A stretch of DNA of 64,000 nucleotides from positions 44,238,027-44,302,026 of the forward strand of contig JAKTNV010000010.1 in assembly GCA_022747635.1 (NCBI GenBank), read 5' to 3'. The notes beneath the pieces are model-generated. The model saw only the letters and a list, made by a program, of their open reading frames with translations, was not told where the DNA came from and ran no database searches. Below are positions 37,361 to 49,569 of this stretch, piece after piece (within the stretch, counting starts at the first letter, position 1; every line of letters starts with the position of its first letter). The DNA comes from Hetaerina americana (taxonomy: Eukaryota > Arthropoda > Insecta > Odonata > Calopterygidae). Both the position numbers and the translations under genes were made by a program.

Positions 37361-37364
37361 TATC

Positions 37365-38740
37365 AGGGTGGGAAATGAACTTCAACTTCGCACGTATTTT
37401 AATTTCCTGTTGGCCTCAAGTACTGAGCACCTCTTAGCAGTAAATTCTCAACACTTCATTAAAATTACGACAGTAGCAGTACGTTCATAACGATCACTGA
37501 TTTCAGTAATGAACCCTTGATTGGTTAACGGCCAAAGTGCACTAGAGATAATAGTGAGATAAACAGGTTTATGCCCTCAAATAATCATTACTCTTTTTAT
37601 GAGAGCGTGAGAGAGTAGTTAAGCACACGGCAGAAAACATTAATTATACACTGTTCCAGAAATAAGCACGAGGGTTGAATTTTGAGGGGGGGGAGAATTT
37701 GAACCCTGGATGCGTCAGAAGCTGAAGGGGTCCCTCTCGAAACAGGGTACAGAGGGGTTGAATATTCAATGCGTCGAAATTCCATTCCATAAACATTGCA
37801 GGCCACGCGCTGTTGATGCGCGCTTTGCATTAAATGCCTACATTATTGTTATGATCTCAGGAGGTAAACCCAATGGGGAATTTCCTCGAGCTGGCATTAT
37901 TTGCATGACCTATTTCTGAGAATTGTATTCCGAAACACTCACTGCGACAATGACGTGCGACACTATTTCAGGTTATACCAGTGCACCTTCCCATCGATGG
38001 AAATCATACGGGAAATGGGGATACATTCCGATGCCGAGGAAAGCGGAATGCACGCTCTGTTACGTGCATATCAATTTCAAGGCACATCTGAAAAATGAAT
38101 GAAAAAAACCATTTCCATTAAAGTAAGGAGAACTGAGCTTTGGGACGGGGCTCATTTTAATACAGCTGAAATCAAGTTCTAAAATTAAACCTTAATTCCA
38201 CCGTGTAATATTTTCATAATTTAGGAACAGAATTAAGAAGGCATACGCATCCGTAGTACACAAAATTCCTCTCGTAATTTCAAGGAATTCAAGCCGGTGT
38301 TTAAGAGACACAGCTCCTTGAAAATAATCAGTGTTAATATCTTATCTTTCCTCATAAAATAATTGACTCCTCGGAGTTCAGGAAGTAACTTGTATATTTT
38401 GGATTAAAAGTCACAAAGCAAAGCAGATTGTAAGTAGGCGATCCTTAATAGCCAAGATGGAAATATCGGCTTATTTGGCGTGTTAATCCTGAATAACCTT
38501 AACTGGATTTTTCTAATAATAATATATTATATTTTTATTAATTTATCAATTTTAAATATCAAATTTCAATTTCGATACTTTTTCATGCCCATCATTTGAC
38601 ATGTTAGTATTTTACAGGAATTTTTGAACAATAATTAATTTGCATTGATAAAAACAGCACGTAGGAACGGTTAGTTAACAAATAAAAAACAAGTACATGA
38701 ATAATTGGGAAAGTTGATGAAAGAGGAATTCATGCAGGAA
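37365..38740. other. Non-coding stretch
   Basis: A segment at about 37680-37830 of mixed composition contains a G run and a B box-like AGGGTTCAAATTC on the minus strand, too weak to call. Otherwise nothing recognised. Confidence 0.4.
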
Positions 38741-38744
38741 AAAA

Positions 38745-38885
38745 TTTCTGAACTGGGATTCGAACCACGGGCTCTTTAATTTTCTTGGCCGATTCCCTGC
38801 ACCACTTAGCCTGTGGTTTGGTGCATGTGTTCGGTCCGAAAAACGGATGGCTCATGGTTCAAATCCCAATTAAGGAAATGTTTAT
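38745..38885. mobile_element. Head-to-head pair of tRNA-like sequences
   Basis: On the minus strand (about 38820 to 38745) GGCTAAGTGGTGCAGGGAAT is followed by the B box GGTTCGAATCCCAG. Immediately to the right on the + strand (about 38812-38875) GTGGTTTGGTGCATGTGTTC is followed by GGTTCAAATCCCAA. The two halves are partly complementary and form an inverted pair sharing a common head. They are probably SINE heads or tRNA pseudogenes; I cannot assign an isotype. Confidence 0.55.
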
Positions 38886-38889
38886 GTTC

Positions 38890-39715
38890 TTTCCTCAATA
38901 GCCTTGTGTTCGTCCTTTTATTTATTAGCTATGCGCTACTGCATCATATATCCTTGAAAATATGTTTTTGGAGTGGGACTTATTTCCGTGTATACTAGTA
39001 CATGTTCTGTAAAATTTTAGGACTTTTTTCTGTTTAAAATATTCCTCCTTCCAACTTCCCCAATAATGTTTTTAACATCCATTTATAGATCCCCTATTCT
39101 TTTTCGTCTTCTGTCAACCTAAGAAATTATGTATTCATTTTCAAGTGTATAAAGTAGGTGTATGGTTATGCTCGCGCGGTGCGTGATCGTGTGTTCTTGT
39201 GCGTGTAATTGTACACATAAACATACATTCAGACATGTACACACAAACATTTTTCAATGATTTTGTCCGAAAAATATTATTAGAAATATTTCATTTTATC
39301 TTTCATTAGTACGCATGAAATTAAATGCGGACGCGTGGAGCTCCGGAATTCAAATGTCTTCGTTGCTGACTGAAAATTCTGTGCAACGTGCCGTGCTCCT
39401 GGATATTGAATAAATATTGTGGTATTTCGTCATGGCAATTTATTCGCAAAACCGCAAACCTTAAGTCGGGAATAATTTGCGTCTTGACCACACATTATTA
39501 GTCAACACCCGATAAAGAATACCAAGGAATGAAGGGATTAGATTGTTGTAATGCTTAAGACGTGAGTTTAGTATGTCCCTATGGTAAATAAAACGAAATA
39601 AATAAAAAGTAATCATTTTGATCCCTTTGATCGCTCTGCTCTCCTTATAGTTCCCCCCCCCCCCCGTTTAATTGGGTGCCTTAACATTTTACCCTTAAAA
39701 CATATGCCAAATGCT
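38890..39715. other. AT-rich non-coding stretch
   Basis: Ends with a run of about 14 C at 39653-39666. No feature recognised. Confidence 0.4.
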
Positions 39716-39719
39716 CACA

Positions 39720-40260
39720 TCACTGCAAAGGGTACAACACACTAGGACTTGGAGCAACACAAGAACTAAAATAAAGATCTTGCGGGAAAGGTAGAAAATT
39801 TCGCCACTGCAAATTTTTTCCTCTTAGCTGAAGAGTACGGAGAAACAGCGACTGTTTCTCGGGACGAAAGAATGAAAGAGACGGACGAACGTGGGGAAGA
39901 GACATTGAAGTTCTCTTCGAAAGGGGAATGGAGAGGGGTCTGAATACCTCTCACTCCAATCCACCTCATCTCCTCCCGAAGGAATCGACGCAAAAACTAC
40001 AAGGACCACCGTCGCTACGAGCGTCCCTCTCTCCCCTCTTCCCTCCTGCCCGCCCTCGAACTCAGTGTGGGCGTGGACCCTCACCGTTGCTCACCGTGCC
40101 AAGTTATCCGACCCGTCCTTGTGCTCCTCTCCTGCGAAACTTCGACTATGAGCCTTTGAATTGAGTCCCGTGGACCCCACAGAAAGGCGTACAGATAGGG
40201 AGGGGGAAGTGGACCACGATTCGTTACCATCTCGACACAACTTCCTCTTCTCTTTCTGTT
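39720..40260. other. GC-richer island of mixed polarity
   Basis: Purine-rich on the + strand at first (39780-39940), then pyrimidine-rich (about 39960-40140). Open frames of 60-90 codons occur in several frames without domains. Confidence 0.4.
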
Positions 40261-40324
40261 TTTGTGCTTCGCCCAAAAAATATTGGGCATTTACCAAAAC
40301 TAAAGCGGAAGGGAAGCTCAAATA

Positions 40325-40426
40325 CGAGGGTGATCTGAAAAGTTTCCGACCGAACAAAGATACAAGACATTTTTTCTGAAATTTTCTAAAATTTTCTGAG
40401 GTCGGAAACTTTTCAGACGATCCTCG
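40325..40426. mobile_element. 102-bp mariner-type MITE
   Basis: Inverted termini of about 27 bp (left begins CGAGGGTGATCTGAAAAGTT; the right, read inward, begins CGAGGATCGTCTGAAAAGTT) match at about 24 positions. TA flanks both ends (40323-40324, 40427-40428). Only about 45 bp lie between the termini. The ends differ from those of the 36608 and 60506 elements after the first bases, so it derives from another mariner family. Confidence 0.85.
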
Positions 40427-40429
40427 TAT

Positions 40430-42090
40430 ACCACCAGATAATAACCTGGATGATTAATTTTCGCCTTTAAAAACGTCCTGATTTTATCAAAGCCTCTTTA
40501 ATGAATTATGTGGATTCCTTCAGGTTGTTTTCCGTTGAAGAACTTCGATTGCCTAAAGCACACGTTCTTATACAGCCTACTGCATGTTGATCATTCCACA
40601 TTATCTTGATAAGTCATGAGTTAAGAACTTAATTTAGTGGGTTACTATATTGTGTGATTATTTACACTGTATATGGTGTAATTAATTTCAAATTTTATTG
40701 TTATATGGTGCAATTAATTTAACCGTATGTGGTGTAATTTATTACGAAATTGAATTTTCAATAAGGGCATGAATGATTTAGAAGCATTAATCCAGTTTCA
40801 ATGAAACGGATATGGCGTAGATACAATTTGGAAAACATATGGTTAATCAGTGGGCATTGTTTTCGTATGCGTGTTTTTCTCAGTATATGATGTTATTTGG
40901 TCTTTATGGAACAGACACTACTATACAGTTCATTCCATTTACATGCATACTAATTCTATTCTCTCGCGCTTGAAGGAGCATCACCTAATGAGTTATGATG
41001 CACGGTGATTAGCACAGGTCAATAACTTACATCCAGTGTCTTCAGCGCTATCAGATAGTAACCTAGTTATTGATTACAGCACATTATGTCAAGTCTGCTG
41101 AAATGCGTGTTGTTTTGCAGCCAAAAGGTTTTTGAGAAGCGACATATACGCTTCCTATAGTAATTTCTCTATCATCAAAACAATTATATTTTAACGAATT
41201 GGTAGTTACATCCCAGAGGGAAAGTAATCGTTGCCATCGCAGTTTTTAAATTAATAAATTACTTCAATAATATCTACTATTTAACATTACGTCCGATGGA
41301 AATTGTTAAAAATGGCATTAAAGCGAATTTAAACTTCTTTTTATAAATGCAATTTTATAATGTTATCTCCTTTAAAGAATACTGAATGTGAACGAAAACA
41401 TAATATATCCTTAGTGAAGCTAGTTGGCTGTAAAGCCATGCCATCAATTCAGTATAAATATAAACTAGTACTCCAATCTATGTGTTGAGGTTCTTCGTGC
41501 TTAATACATAAATCCAAAACTGTCCCTGTATACCAAACCAACGAATTATTTAAAAACAAGTCATAATAATAGAAATCAAGTCAATTATATTGGTTTATTA
41601 AAAGTACCGCTATAGTAGACCAATATATTATGAATACTCGCATTAGGCTGCTATAAACCATGTATATTACTTCCCAATTATTTCAAAATTCAAGTATTTA
41701 TTCCATTGCTGAGAATTCTCAAATTACTTAGCTTACACTTAGATCAGAAGAATACACGAAACTATTCAGGTGACGATTAAAATACGCCTTGTTATTAATA
41801 AACATTTAAAACAATGCATTAATATTTATTTCGTCGTAAATAGTGAATAAATTTAAATTATTGAACAATATAAATATGTAATCATCATACTCTGCATTAC
41901 ATTTAATAAAAGCATAGAAATGTTATTACACAACCAAGACTGGTGATTCGGAAATTGTAAATTGAAGCAATAATAACTCTGAATATCTCCTAATTAGGTT
42001 CTCTGAATGTGGCCCTAAATATTCTCCCGCATCCATGTCGCATGCGAGCTTCAGCCGAAATCCAGATGTGGTATGCGGTTTAAAGGAAAC
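40430..42090. other. AT-rich non-coding stretch
   Basis: A short motif, TATGGTG(T/C)AATTAATTT, recurs three times at about 40670-40745. No gene or family recognised. Confidence 0.45.
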
Positions 42091-42099
42091 TATTGAATC

Positions 42100-42850
42100 A
42101 TAACCACACCCATACCTTCTACGCCTTCATACCTTCTACGCCTATCACCTCACTTGACAACCACGTTGTTGAGCCACAAAAACCACGACCCAAGCCATGG
42201 TATTCACCAATTTTTTATCAACCACCTTTCTTAACGTCCTTGTCACCAAGAGCTGAAAGCCTCTTTGGCAAACACAATTAATTCTTCCTACTACTTTGAC
42301 TATTATGGTCCAATATACTTTCTAGATACGTAAACTGTTTTATCTGCTCTAGTTTTTTTACATCTATTTTAATGTGTATTTAGTTTTTATCTTACACGAA
42401 AACCTCGTAATCCTCGTTTTGCTTATCTGATTTCATTTACATCCCATTCATATTACATTGATTTTCCAATGCACGTATCAAAGACTGTAACCTCTTGGCT
42501 GACAACGAAAGTGAACTCAATGGGTTTTCATTTCTTGCTCCAATTTTTCCCATGCCATTTATACCATTTCCTCTGAATATAAGTTGAGAATAACGGATGA
42601 CAACGTGGTACACCCATGTGTTACTCCTTTTCCTGACTCTGCCCAACTCGACTCTCCACACCCGCCACACGCACCATAGCAGTTTGGCACATGAGCAGAT
42701 AACGGATAAGTCGCCCATCCCTCGACTCTACTCCTATTTTCTATAATATATTCATTAATGCTACATATTTAACTCTATCAAACGCCTTCTCGAAATCTAT
42801 GAAAAAAATACATCCAGGTAATACTCATCATTTACTATTTCTATGACGCA
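42100..42850 (-). mobile_element. RTE-clade LINE fragment, degenerate
   Basis: The + strand text parallels 26230-26990 of the intact RTE element, for example CTACTACTTTGACTATTATGGTCC then GATACGTAAACTGTTTTATC, against CTACTACTTTGACCGTGTTGGTCC and GATACGTAAACTGTTCTACC. Also TCAAACGCCTTCTCGAAATCTATG against TCAAACGCTTTTTCGAAATCTACG. It spans part of the reverse transcriptase and connection region on the minus strand, with indels and stops. Both ends of the element are missing. Confidence 0.85.
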
Positions 42851-42869
42851 AAAACACAACTATAAGGAT

Positions 42870-43650
42870 TCACTTGGGTGGAAATGGAAGAGCGACTGTA
42901 TATGGAGCCTATTTAGCCCAGAGTGCTCGGCCAGGACACGTCACTCATGATGCATTCCGATTTTATCATCATCCACCTACCCACCTAGCCTTCCACCCCT
43001 TCTCTAGATCCATTGTCAGGTTGCCCCGTGTATGCATGCAACCAGCGAATCCAATTCTGTTGCATAACTCCCAGGATGAGAAACGACCTACAATGATTGA
43101 GCGCACGGTAGTGACGCGATACACGAATTTCGCATCGGGTTTGCAGGCACTCGCCCCGATCAAAGAGACAGTATATGGAATCCCCAGCCCATCCTCGGCC
43201 CCTTGATCGATTGACTGACGGAGCAGGTCTTTTTATTTAGGCGTGAACCATGGCGACTGAGTCATATTCTCCAATCTCCGAGCGACGCTTGCGAAGCCCT
43301 GACACTCCGCAATTGGGATGAAAAGGATGAGGCGAATGGCTGCAGAAAGCGAGACCTCCGCCAGATAATTGCTCACTTCATCTATTGTCAAATCTTTTTT
43401 TGAATCCTTCCATATCCGCTATCTCCTTTTGGGAGGGAGATTTTGAAGGGGGATTCAGATTACACCCGGAGTGCGCCCCTCTAGCCCCGGATACAGCGTC
43501 ATAAAATATGCAAAGGGCTGGAGAAGAGTGGAGGACGTCGAAAATTTAAGTGGAGTTGGACGTGAAGAAGAGGGCAGGAAAGAGAAGAGGCCTCTTTTTT
43601 TCCAAAGATAGGGAGCAAAAAAAACGGGAGCGCTTTCACGCCCATCAGAA
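42870..43650. other. GC-richer island
   Basis: Mixed composition with a + strand frame of 110 codons (42874-43206) of no recognised family. It turns purine-rich on the + strand at about 43485-43650. Confidence 0.35.
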
Positions 43651-43699
43651 GGAAGTTCGTAAACGTACCTCATTACGAATCGAATTTAATTCCAAATAT

Positions 43700-46420
43700 A
43701 TGAGATACGACAGAAGAGATATTACCATTTTATTTCATTAATATTCAGTATGTTCAGAATTTCAGTAATAATTTCTCTGCATGTGCAATTTTGCATTATA
43801 CACCGGCATTAAAATAAGTAAAGTATTTTTGTTAATATTTTCAATAATTGCCGTGAATATTTTATCTTGTTTTTCCGTTATTTTGCGTAATTTTGAAATA
43901 TATTGAATAAGGAAAGTAAGACGCACGTAAAATTTCAATTTAAGGTAAATATATGACCAGGTGAATAAAGAAGACGAATCTCATTTCTTCAATAGTTTTC
44001 ACCATGTGTAGAGAAAGAGAGGAATAATGAGAATCATCATTTAAAGCTTAAGTAGGTTATTTTTTCAAACTTATTCTTTAAATGTTCGTCGTTATATCTT
44101 CCAATTATGAACTGAAAAATATATTTAAATTTGGATGCATCTAAGGTCTCACCAATTGATTGCAATTTGAGAACATGTTGGTGATTAAAGATAAAATAGA
44201 GAAATCAGTGTGGATAGGAAACCGATTGTTTTTTTGTTCAGAGAATACAAAGGATCCTCAGTATGACGACCAATTTTGCGACCTCAATTCTGCAAATTAC
44301 GAATAGTCAGAAAAAACCGCCTAATATTATTTCTATAAGTTCGTAGGTAGTTGGTGGGGTGCCGAGAATCGGGGAAAGGTGGAAGCGTTCGTTATTTGCT
44401 ATTCTATACATGACACGCTCTTAGGTCCTTTATAGGGTCGTAAAGTTATTGCAGTCCAAGTCCCTGCCAACCATGGTATGACAGCGAAAAGAGTTTTCAC
44501 CACATCTTTAATGTCTACAGACTTTGGTAAATGACAGTTTTCTGCGATTTCTCTGTACCAAGAAAAGAAAAAAAAACAGATCAAAACGATCCATGCGATC
44601 CCAAATATCTTAAGATGTCTTAATTTAAACTTTAAAGCCTACAATGGCTCGGAATAAGCGTTCTTAAACCGTTTAGGGATTGAAAAAGATTTAAAGGGAG
44701 AGACCATTTTTTTACCCTTTACCCCTTTCCCCCAAACTTCACTCCAGTCTTTATCTCTCCCCAAGCTTACTCCCTCTTGACAAGGGTCTGAAAGACTTCA
44801 GACTTGGGCGTTTATTGTTTACTGCGGTCTTTCTCAACGGCAGGATTCTTTTCACCCCGTTCGCTTTTGTGCCTTGTCACGAGATGATAAAGCTGCAGAA
44901 GATGCAGCTGATAAAGTACCTTTCTCTTTTCGCGCATTCAGGAAATTTCATAACTGCTTAACGTTCTTTCCCAGGATGGATTTTTCGGCATAAGAGGGCA
45001 AATACAGGGTGCAGAAACTGAAGTTTTTAAAAACATTTTCACTAATTTTCTTCAATTATTTGCACGCACAAACACATATCATGAGTGCACGCTTTTGAAA
45101 CAATTATTTTCATGATTGTCACATTGTTCCGAAAAAAGTTTGCGATGATTTTGGGGAGGTGAAAATGAAATATTCAATCATGAAAAGGAATTGAATACTT
45201 TACACTTCACTGCTCAGATGTATCACTTTACGAGTAAGTGTTCACATAGGACTTCAACTAGGACTCACATTATTCTGAGATGATGTTAGAGTAATTCTAC
45301 AGGTAAATCTACCTGTTAATCCAAATGTCCAGTGCTATTTAAAATCACCGGTTAAGGATTCTCACGTCATGTTAATCGAATATTTGAGCAAGTTATAGTT
45401 AAAAACCTACATTTCAAAATTAACAAATACAGCTTAGAAACCATTGTTCGCCGCTTGCAAAATGATGCCCGGAGGGTGCAAGGCAAGTTACGCTAACGTC
45501 GTGAGATAAATTTGTAATTACCGCCCCACATTACTAAAATTAGTGTTGACTTTCCGTTTTTGGGATTGACAAAAAACTTCGAATCTGGTAGCTCTTCCGA
45601 TAATTTAGTCATATCATTAAAATCCGGGTCGGTAAGCAGTTTCTCTAAGTTGTAGTTCTTTCATTAGAGTAGACAATTTGCGTCTTCAAATTAATCAGCT
45701 TAAAATTGCTAATTTATTATTTAAAATCATTTGAAGATTAAACCTTTTGTCATTACGTATAAATGCTAGTTGAACATCAATATGATAATATTAAATCTAG
45801 CCACATATTTTTCTGCATTTTATGTCAGAAACATTATTTATTGTCAGCAAAAATGAATAATTAATTTGTGAAAAACACCAAGCTAAAGGGCAACATCTGA
45901 CTGATAACACTTTCTACCGGATGAAATATAGGAAAAATAAAATATAAATACTATTACGTTGGCAGAAATTATGTGTAGATCTACAGAAATATAATATTAC
46001 ATCAAGTGTAATAACATTCTTCGTTGCATCAAAATTATGTATATTTACTGATACGATTGCATCCTCCCAATAGTTTTAATGCAACCTGTGTGTGTTGGAA
46101 GAACGTTCTCCTTCCGTTATCCCTTAAGGTTTGTCAAAGACACTCTAGCAGTTGGTGAGGTCACTCATACAAATTTAATTTAAGGTTATAAGGAAAGGAA
46201 AGGTAGCGGCTTCCTCATAAGAGTTTTTTTTCAGCGGTTTTAGACGCGTGACTCCCGTGGAGTGCCTGTTCATATTTCGGTGTGGAACTTCAACCTTATT
46301 CTATTGAGAAAAAACTGAAACCAACTCAGATAATTTCCACAACTATATTATGGTAGAGTGGGTTGCGAACTTTTTTGGCGTTACGCTACGCCACACGCCC
46401 TTGCGGCGGCTTGCGGGGTA
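43700..46420. other. AT-rich non-coding stretch
   Basis: About 2.7 kb without recognised genes or repeats. Confidence 0.4.
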
Positions 46421-46422
46421 TT

Positions 46423-46640
46423 ATGTAGATGTAGATGTAGATGTAGTCCAGTGGGTAGAGCGTTGGACTGCTGACAGGAGGGTCCTGGGTTCGATTCCCG
46501 GGCAAGGCACTCTGGCCACCTGCAGCTCCACCCAAGCTAAAGTGATTTTTCGGGTACCAGATCTTCCTGGGAAACGATAACCGGCACAGGGAAAAGAATT
46601 GCCCCCCCTGGCCAGTGGGGTGAACTGGCCCCCCTACCAC
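46423..46640 (+). mobile_element. tRNA-derived SINE, family A, with a GTAGAT repeat at its head
   Basis: The head reads GTCCAGTGGGTAGAGCGTTG (46446-46465) with B box GGGTTCGATTCCC at 46487-46499. The body includes TTTTTCGGGTACCAGATCTT and GGGAAACGATAACCGGCAC, then diverges. The first bases of the tRNA-like head are replaced by or merged with four GTAGAT-type units (about 46424-46446), suggesting slippage from the TGTAG of the head. The 3' end is truncated or diverged after about 46640. Confidence 0.85.
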
Positions 46641-46644
46641 GAAC

Positions 46645-47400
46645 AGTGGTATGCAGCGGAAGAGCAAAAACCCCGCACTCGTTATCACAAAAAACCTAAA
46701 GAATATGCATTGTCAACGGGAGAAAAGATAACAGAAGAGGATCATATTTATTAGTTAAGGTACACGGAATTTTATAACGATATTGACCATTAGGAAGCTA
46801 AAAACCTGAAGCAAAAATTGAGGGAAGGAATTACAGATTTTTTGTGAACAGAATATGAAAATAATGCTTGAATTAATGGAGCGATGTTTACGGCAGGGAA
46901 GAAGAGAGTCCAGAAGTCGTTAAAGAGAAAATTGGGAAAAAGACAAGTAAATATAGATCAAAAAAATAAAAACTACATCTTTTAAGATACAAAAGAAGTT
47001 CCCATGAGCTCTTCTGTACTCTGCTAGTAAATGTCGACAAAATGCATTAAGAAGGAAGAAATAGATAATGTAACTGATAAAGTGTAGTGAGCACTTTGGA
47101 TGACCTAAAATCATGACGTATAGAAGAGATTTGAGCGAAATTTGAAGGAGCAATGAAAAAACAAGGCTTACCCAACCTTCCATGCAACAATTTTTTCCCG
47201 TGTAATCTTAATTATCCGGGAGAAATGGTTTAATAACCATTAAATGTTTAAATTAAAAAGAAATCAGTCATCGATCTACAGTAGGAGCATGGAAAATTAC
47301 CTTGAGAGGCTAACACCGTACTTAGATATAACTTTAGAGTTTAGATATAACGTCATTAGATTGCCGATAGTAATAATTTTAAAATGTGTCTACTAATTTG
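46645..47400. other. AT-rich non-coding stretch
   Basis: No feature recognised. Confidence 0.4.
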
Positions 47401-47404
47401 GTAA

Positions 47405-47520
47405 TGTACCGTTTAAGGAAAGTGTCCGATAGACACAGCTATCAAATAAATATCTCGTCTCTTCTAACAAAACACAACCCAGCTACTACTCTACAACAAA
47501 CCCTTCTTCATATTTGGTTA
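47405..47520 (-). mobile_element. RTE 3'-end fragment
   Basis: The segment with ACAAAACACAACCCAGCTACTACTCTACAAC resembles 25912-25945 of the intact RTE (ACAAAACACAACCCTAAATTCTACTCTACACC), and the part before it also aligns (GATAGACACAGCTATCAAATAAATATC against GATGGACACAACTACCAAACAAATATT). It is a very short 5'-truncated insertion on the minus strand and defines the shared 3' end of the family. Confidence 0.8.
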
Positions 47521-47524
47521 TCAT

Positions 47525-48365
47525 AAGCATCTAGTATTAATAATTATGCATTAAAATTAACTTTTAAACAAGTCCTATCATTAACACTTTATTCCGAGAA
47601 TTTTTTTTTAATTAGCACAGTTTAGATACAGATTTAAGTTTAGATGTAACTTTATGAATGGCAAAAACTCAAACAATTTCCCGAGGCCATATTCAGATTC
47701 TGATCATTGATCTAAGAGTCTGAGTAATTAAAATTCAAGAGGATGAAAATATGGTAAAATAAGGATTTAAAAGCTTTAAGTGAAAGTAAAGGTTATAAAT
47801 ACCAAGAATTTGTTATTAAATATTTAAGTGACTGGGAAAGCGTTAAGGAGGGAAAATTAAAACCAGAGATGTCGCGGAACTGCAAATGGTAAGTACAGAA
47901 ATGCGACTTAATATTTGGAAGAGAGAAAAAATGGAAGAACTTGATCACACGCATTGATAAGGAAATAGCAAAGGCAAAAAAATAAAGAGAAAGGAAAAAG
48001 TGCTTAAAAGTATTGCGCCAACATATTGAGAAATTAAACAGTCAGGGGAATTGGACACGCTCTAATAAAAGAAAGAATTTCTAAAATGCATTAGAGAGAA
48101 CATATATAATAAGACAGCAGATAAACAAAGGTATGAGAGAAAGGACCTTAAATTAACTGATAAGTATACGGGAGGAGAATACTTGGAATAACTCTAGAGT
48201 TAATATATTAAGCCAGGTAGGTTAGCTATTGAAAGGGAAAACGACTAGGGAATAGTTTGAGCTAAGGATACTCGATCATGCAAGAACGTAAGCACAACAG
48301 GCTTTGTTGGTATATAAGACAGATGAATGGAGGATTTACATTTGATATTACGAAAGGGTTAAATA
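47525..48365. other. A-rich non-coding stretch, possibly old LINE sequence
   Basis: Purine-rich on the + strand with many stops. It may be the eroded upstream part of the RTE remnant that follows, but I cannot align it confidently. Confidence 0.3.
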
Positions 48366-48369
48366 AATA

Positions 48370-49150
48370 ATGGAAGGATGAGTTTTTAAACACTTACTCA
48401 CAGAATTGATGAGGAAGAAGTTGGAGAGGTAAATAGAACTTTGACAAAATAAATATAGAACATTATTAAGGTATTTCTTTTGCCTTTGTGAATGTCAAGA
48501 AAGCATATGACAGCACTATCCCTTACCTTCCATGCTTTTTAAGTAAATGCCCAAGGAAATGGTTACATATGAGTGAAATGGATTGGAGGCATTAATTAAG
48601 GTGAGTTTATTATTTTGGTTCATTTTCCTTTTCAAGCGAAGTGAAGCAGTAAGACATAGCATTTTACTGACAGTTGAGCGTGTTAGCGAATCAGTGTCGG
48701 TATGAGATAAATACTAATCATTTTAGGACGAAAGTAACAAGGTTTTAAAACAGAGTATGACTGCGCTAAACATCAAAATATGAGGGTAGAATTTAGAACG
48801 ATAAGGCATTCGCTTATTAGAGCAGTAATTTAAAGAAAATGGACGCATTAGGAGAAAATTTGAGGAAGCAAAATAAAAATTTAAGATTGAAAGGAAATCC
48901 AAAGTAACGATGTCCAAAAATTAGTTTCCGATTTAACCGGAAGCAAAATCTGGAAACCTGATCTTGGTTCTGGTTTAAAGACTGCAAAACTTGTTCTTCA
49001 AAGACAAACGATTACCGTTGAGCATATGCTGTGAATGTGCAGAATAATTATGATCACAGGATGAGCAGAAGACAAATGAAAAAGAGTTAAACTTGGTAAG
49101 AAAATAGAGAAAGTCAAGTACAGAAAAAAGTAACCAAATCACACTTTAAG
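48370..49150 (+). mobile_element. Strongly decayed RTE-clade LINE, plus orientation
   Basis: Scattered translation hits keep the order of the RTE ORF: WKDEFLNTYSQ (cf. RWKEYIEELYSKE), then NIEHY..SFAFVNVKKAYDS at about 48450-48515 (cf. NIEHNQEVFACFVDFEKAFD, motif A), then CRYEINTNHFRTKVTRF at about 48695-48745 (cf. CDRYGMRININKTKVMRF). There are many stops and internal deletions. It is much older than the 25.8 kb element. Confidence 0.65.
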
Positions 49151-49493
49151 GAGTTATGAAGAATTATAAATTTTGAACGAAAACTAATGTTTTCGTTCAA
49201 TATGCAAGAAAGCAGTAAAAGAATCAAAATGTAGAGCGCAAGAAGGTAGTTAGTTAGAAGAAAATATTATGAGTGACATTATACAAAAAGCATTTATGCG
49301 TATTAAGCGATTCTATAGAAGACCTAAGTTTTCGAAATCCACGAAAATTTACATGCATTATTTATAGTTAGGTTACAATTAAAAACACACCTTCACTTTG
49401 ACAGTGACTCCTTTTACCCTGATGACCTCCGAAATATTGAGGTAAATTGCTTGTACTTTGGTTGATCTTTTTATTTTAGATGCTATCTATACA

Positions 49494-49494
<1 letters not shown>

Positions 49495-49563
<69 letters not shown>

Positions 49564-49567
49564 ACAT
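49495..49567. repeat. (TA)n microsatellite
   Basis: About 50 bp of pure TA followed by CATATACATATATATACATA. Confidence 0.95.
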
Positions 49568-49569
49568 AA

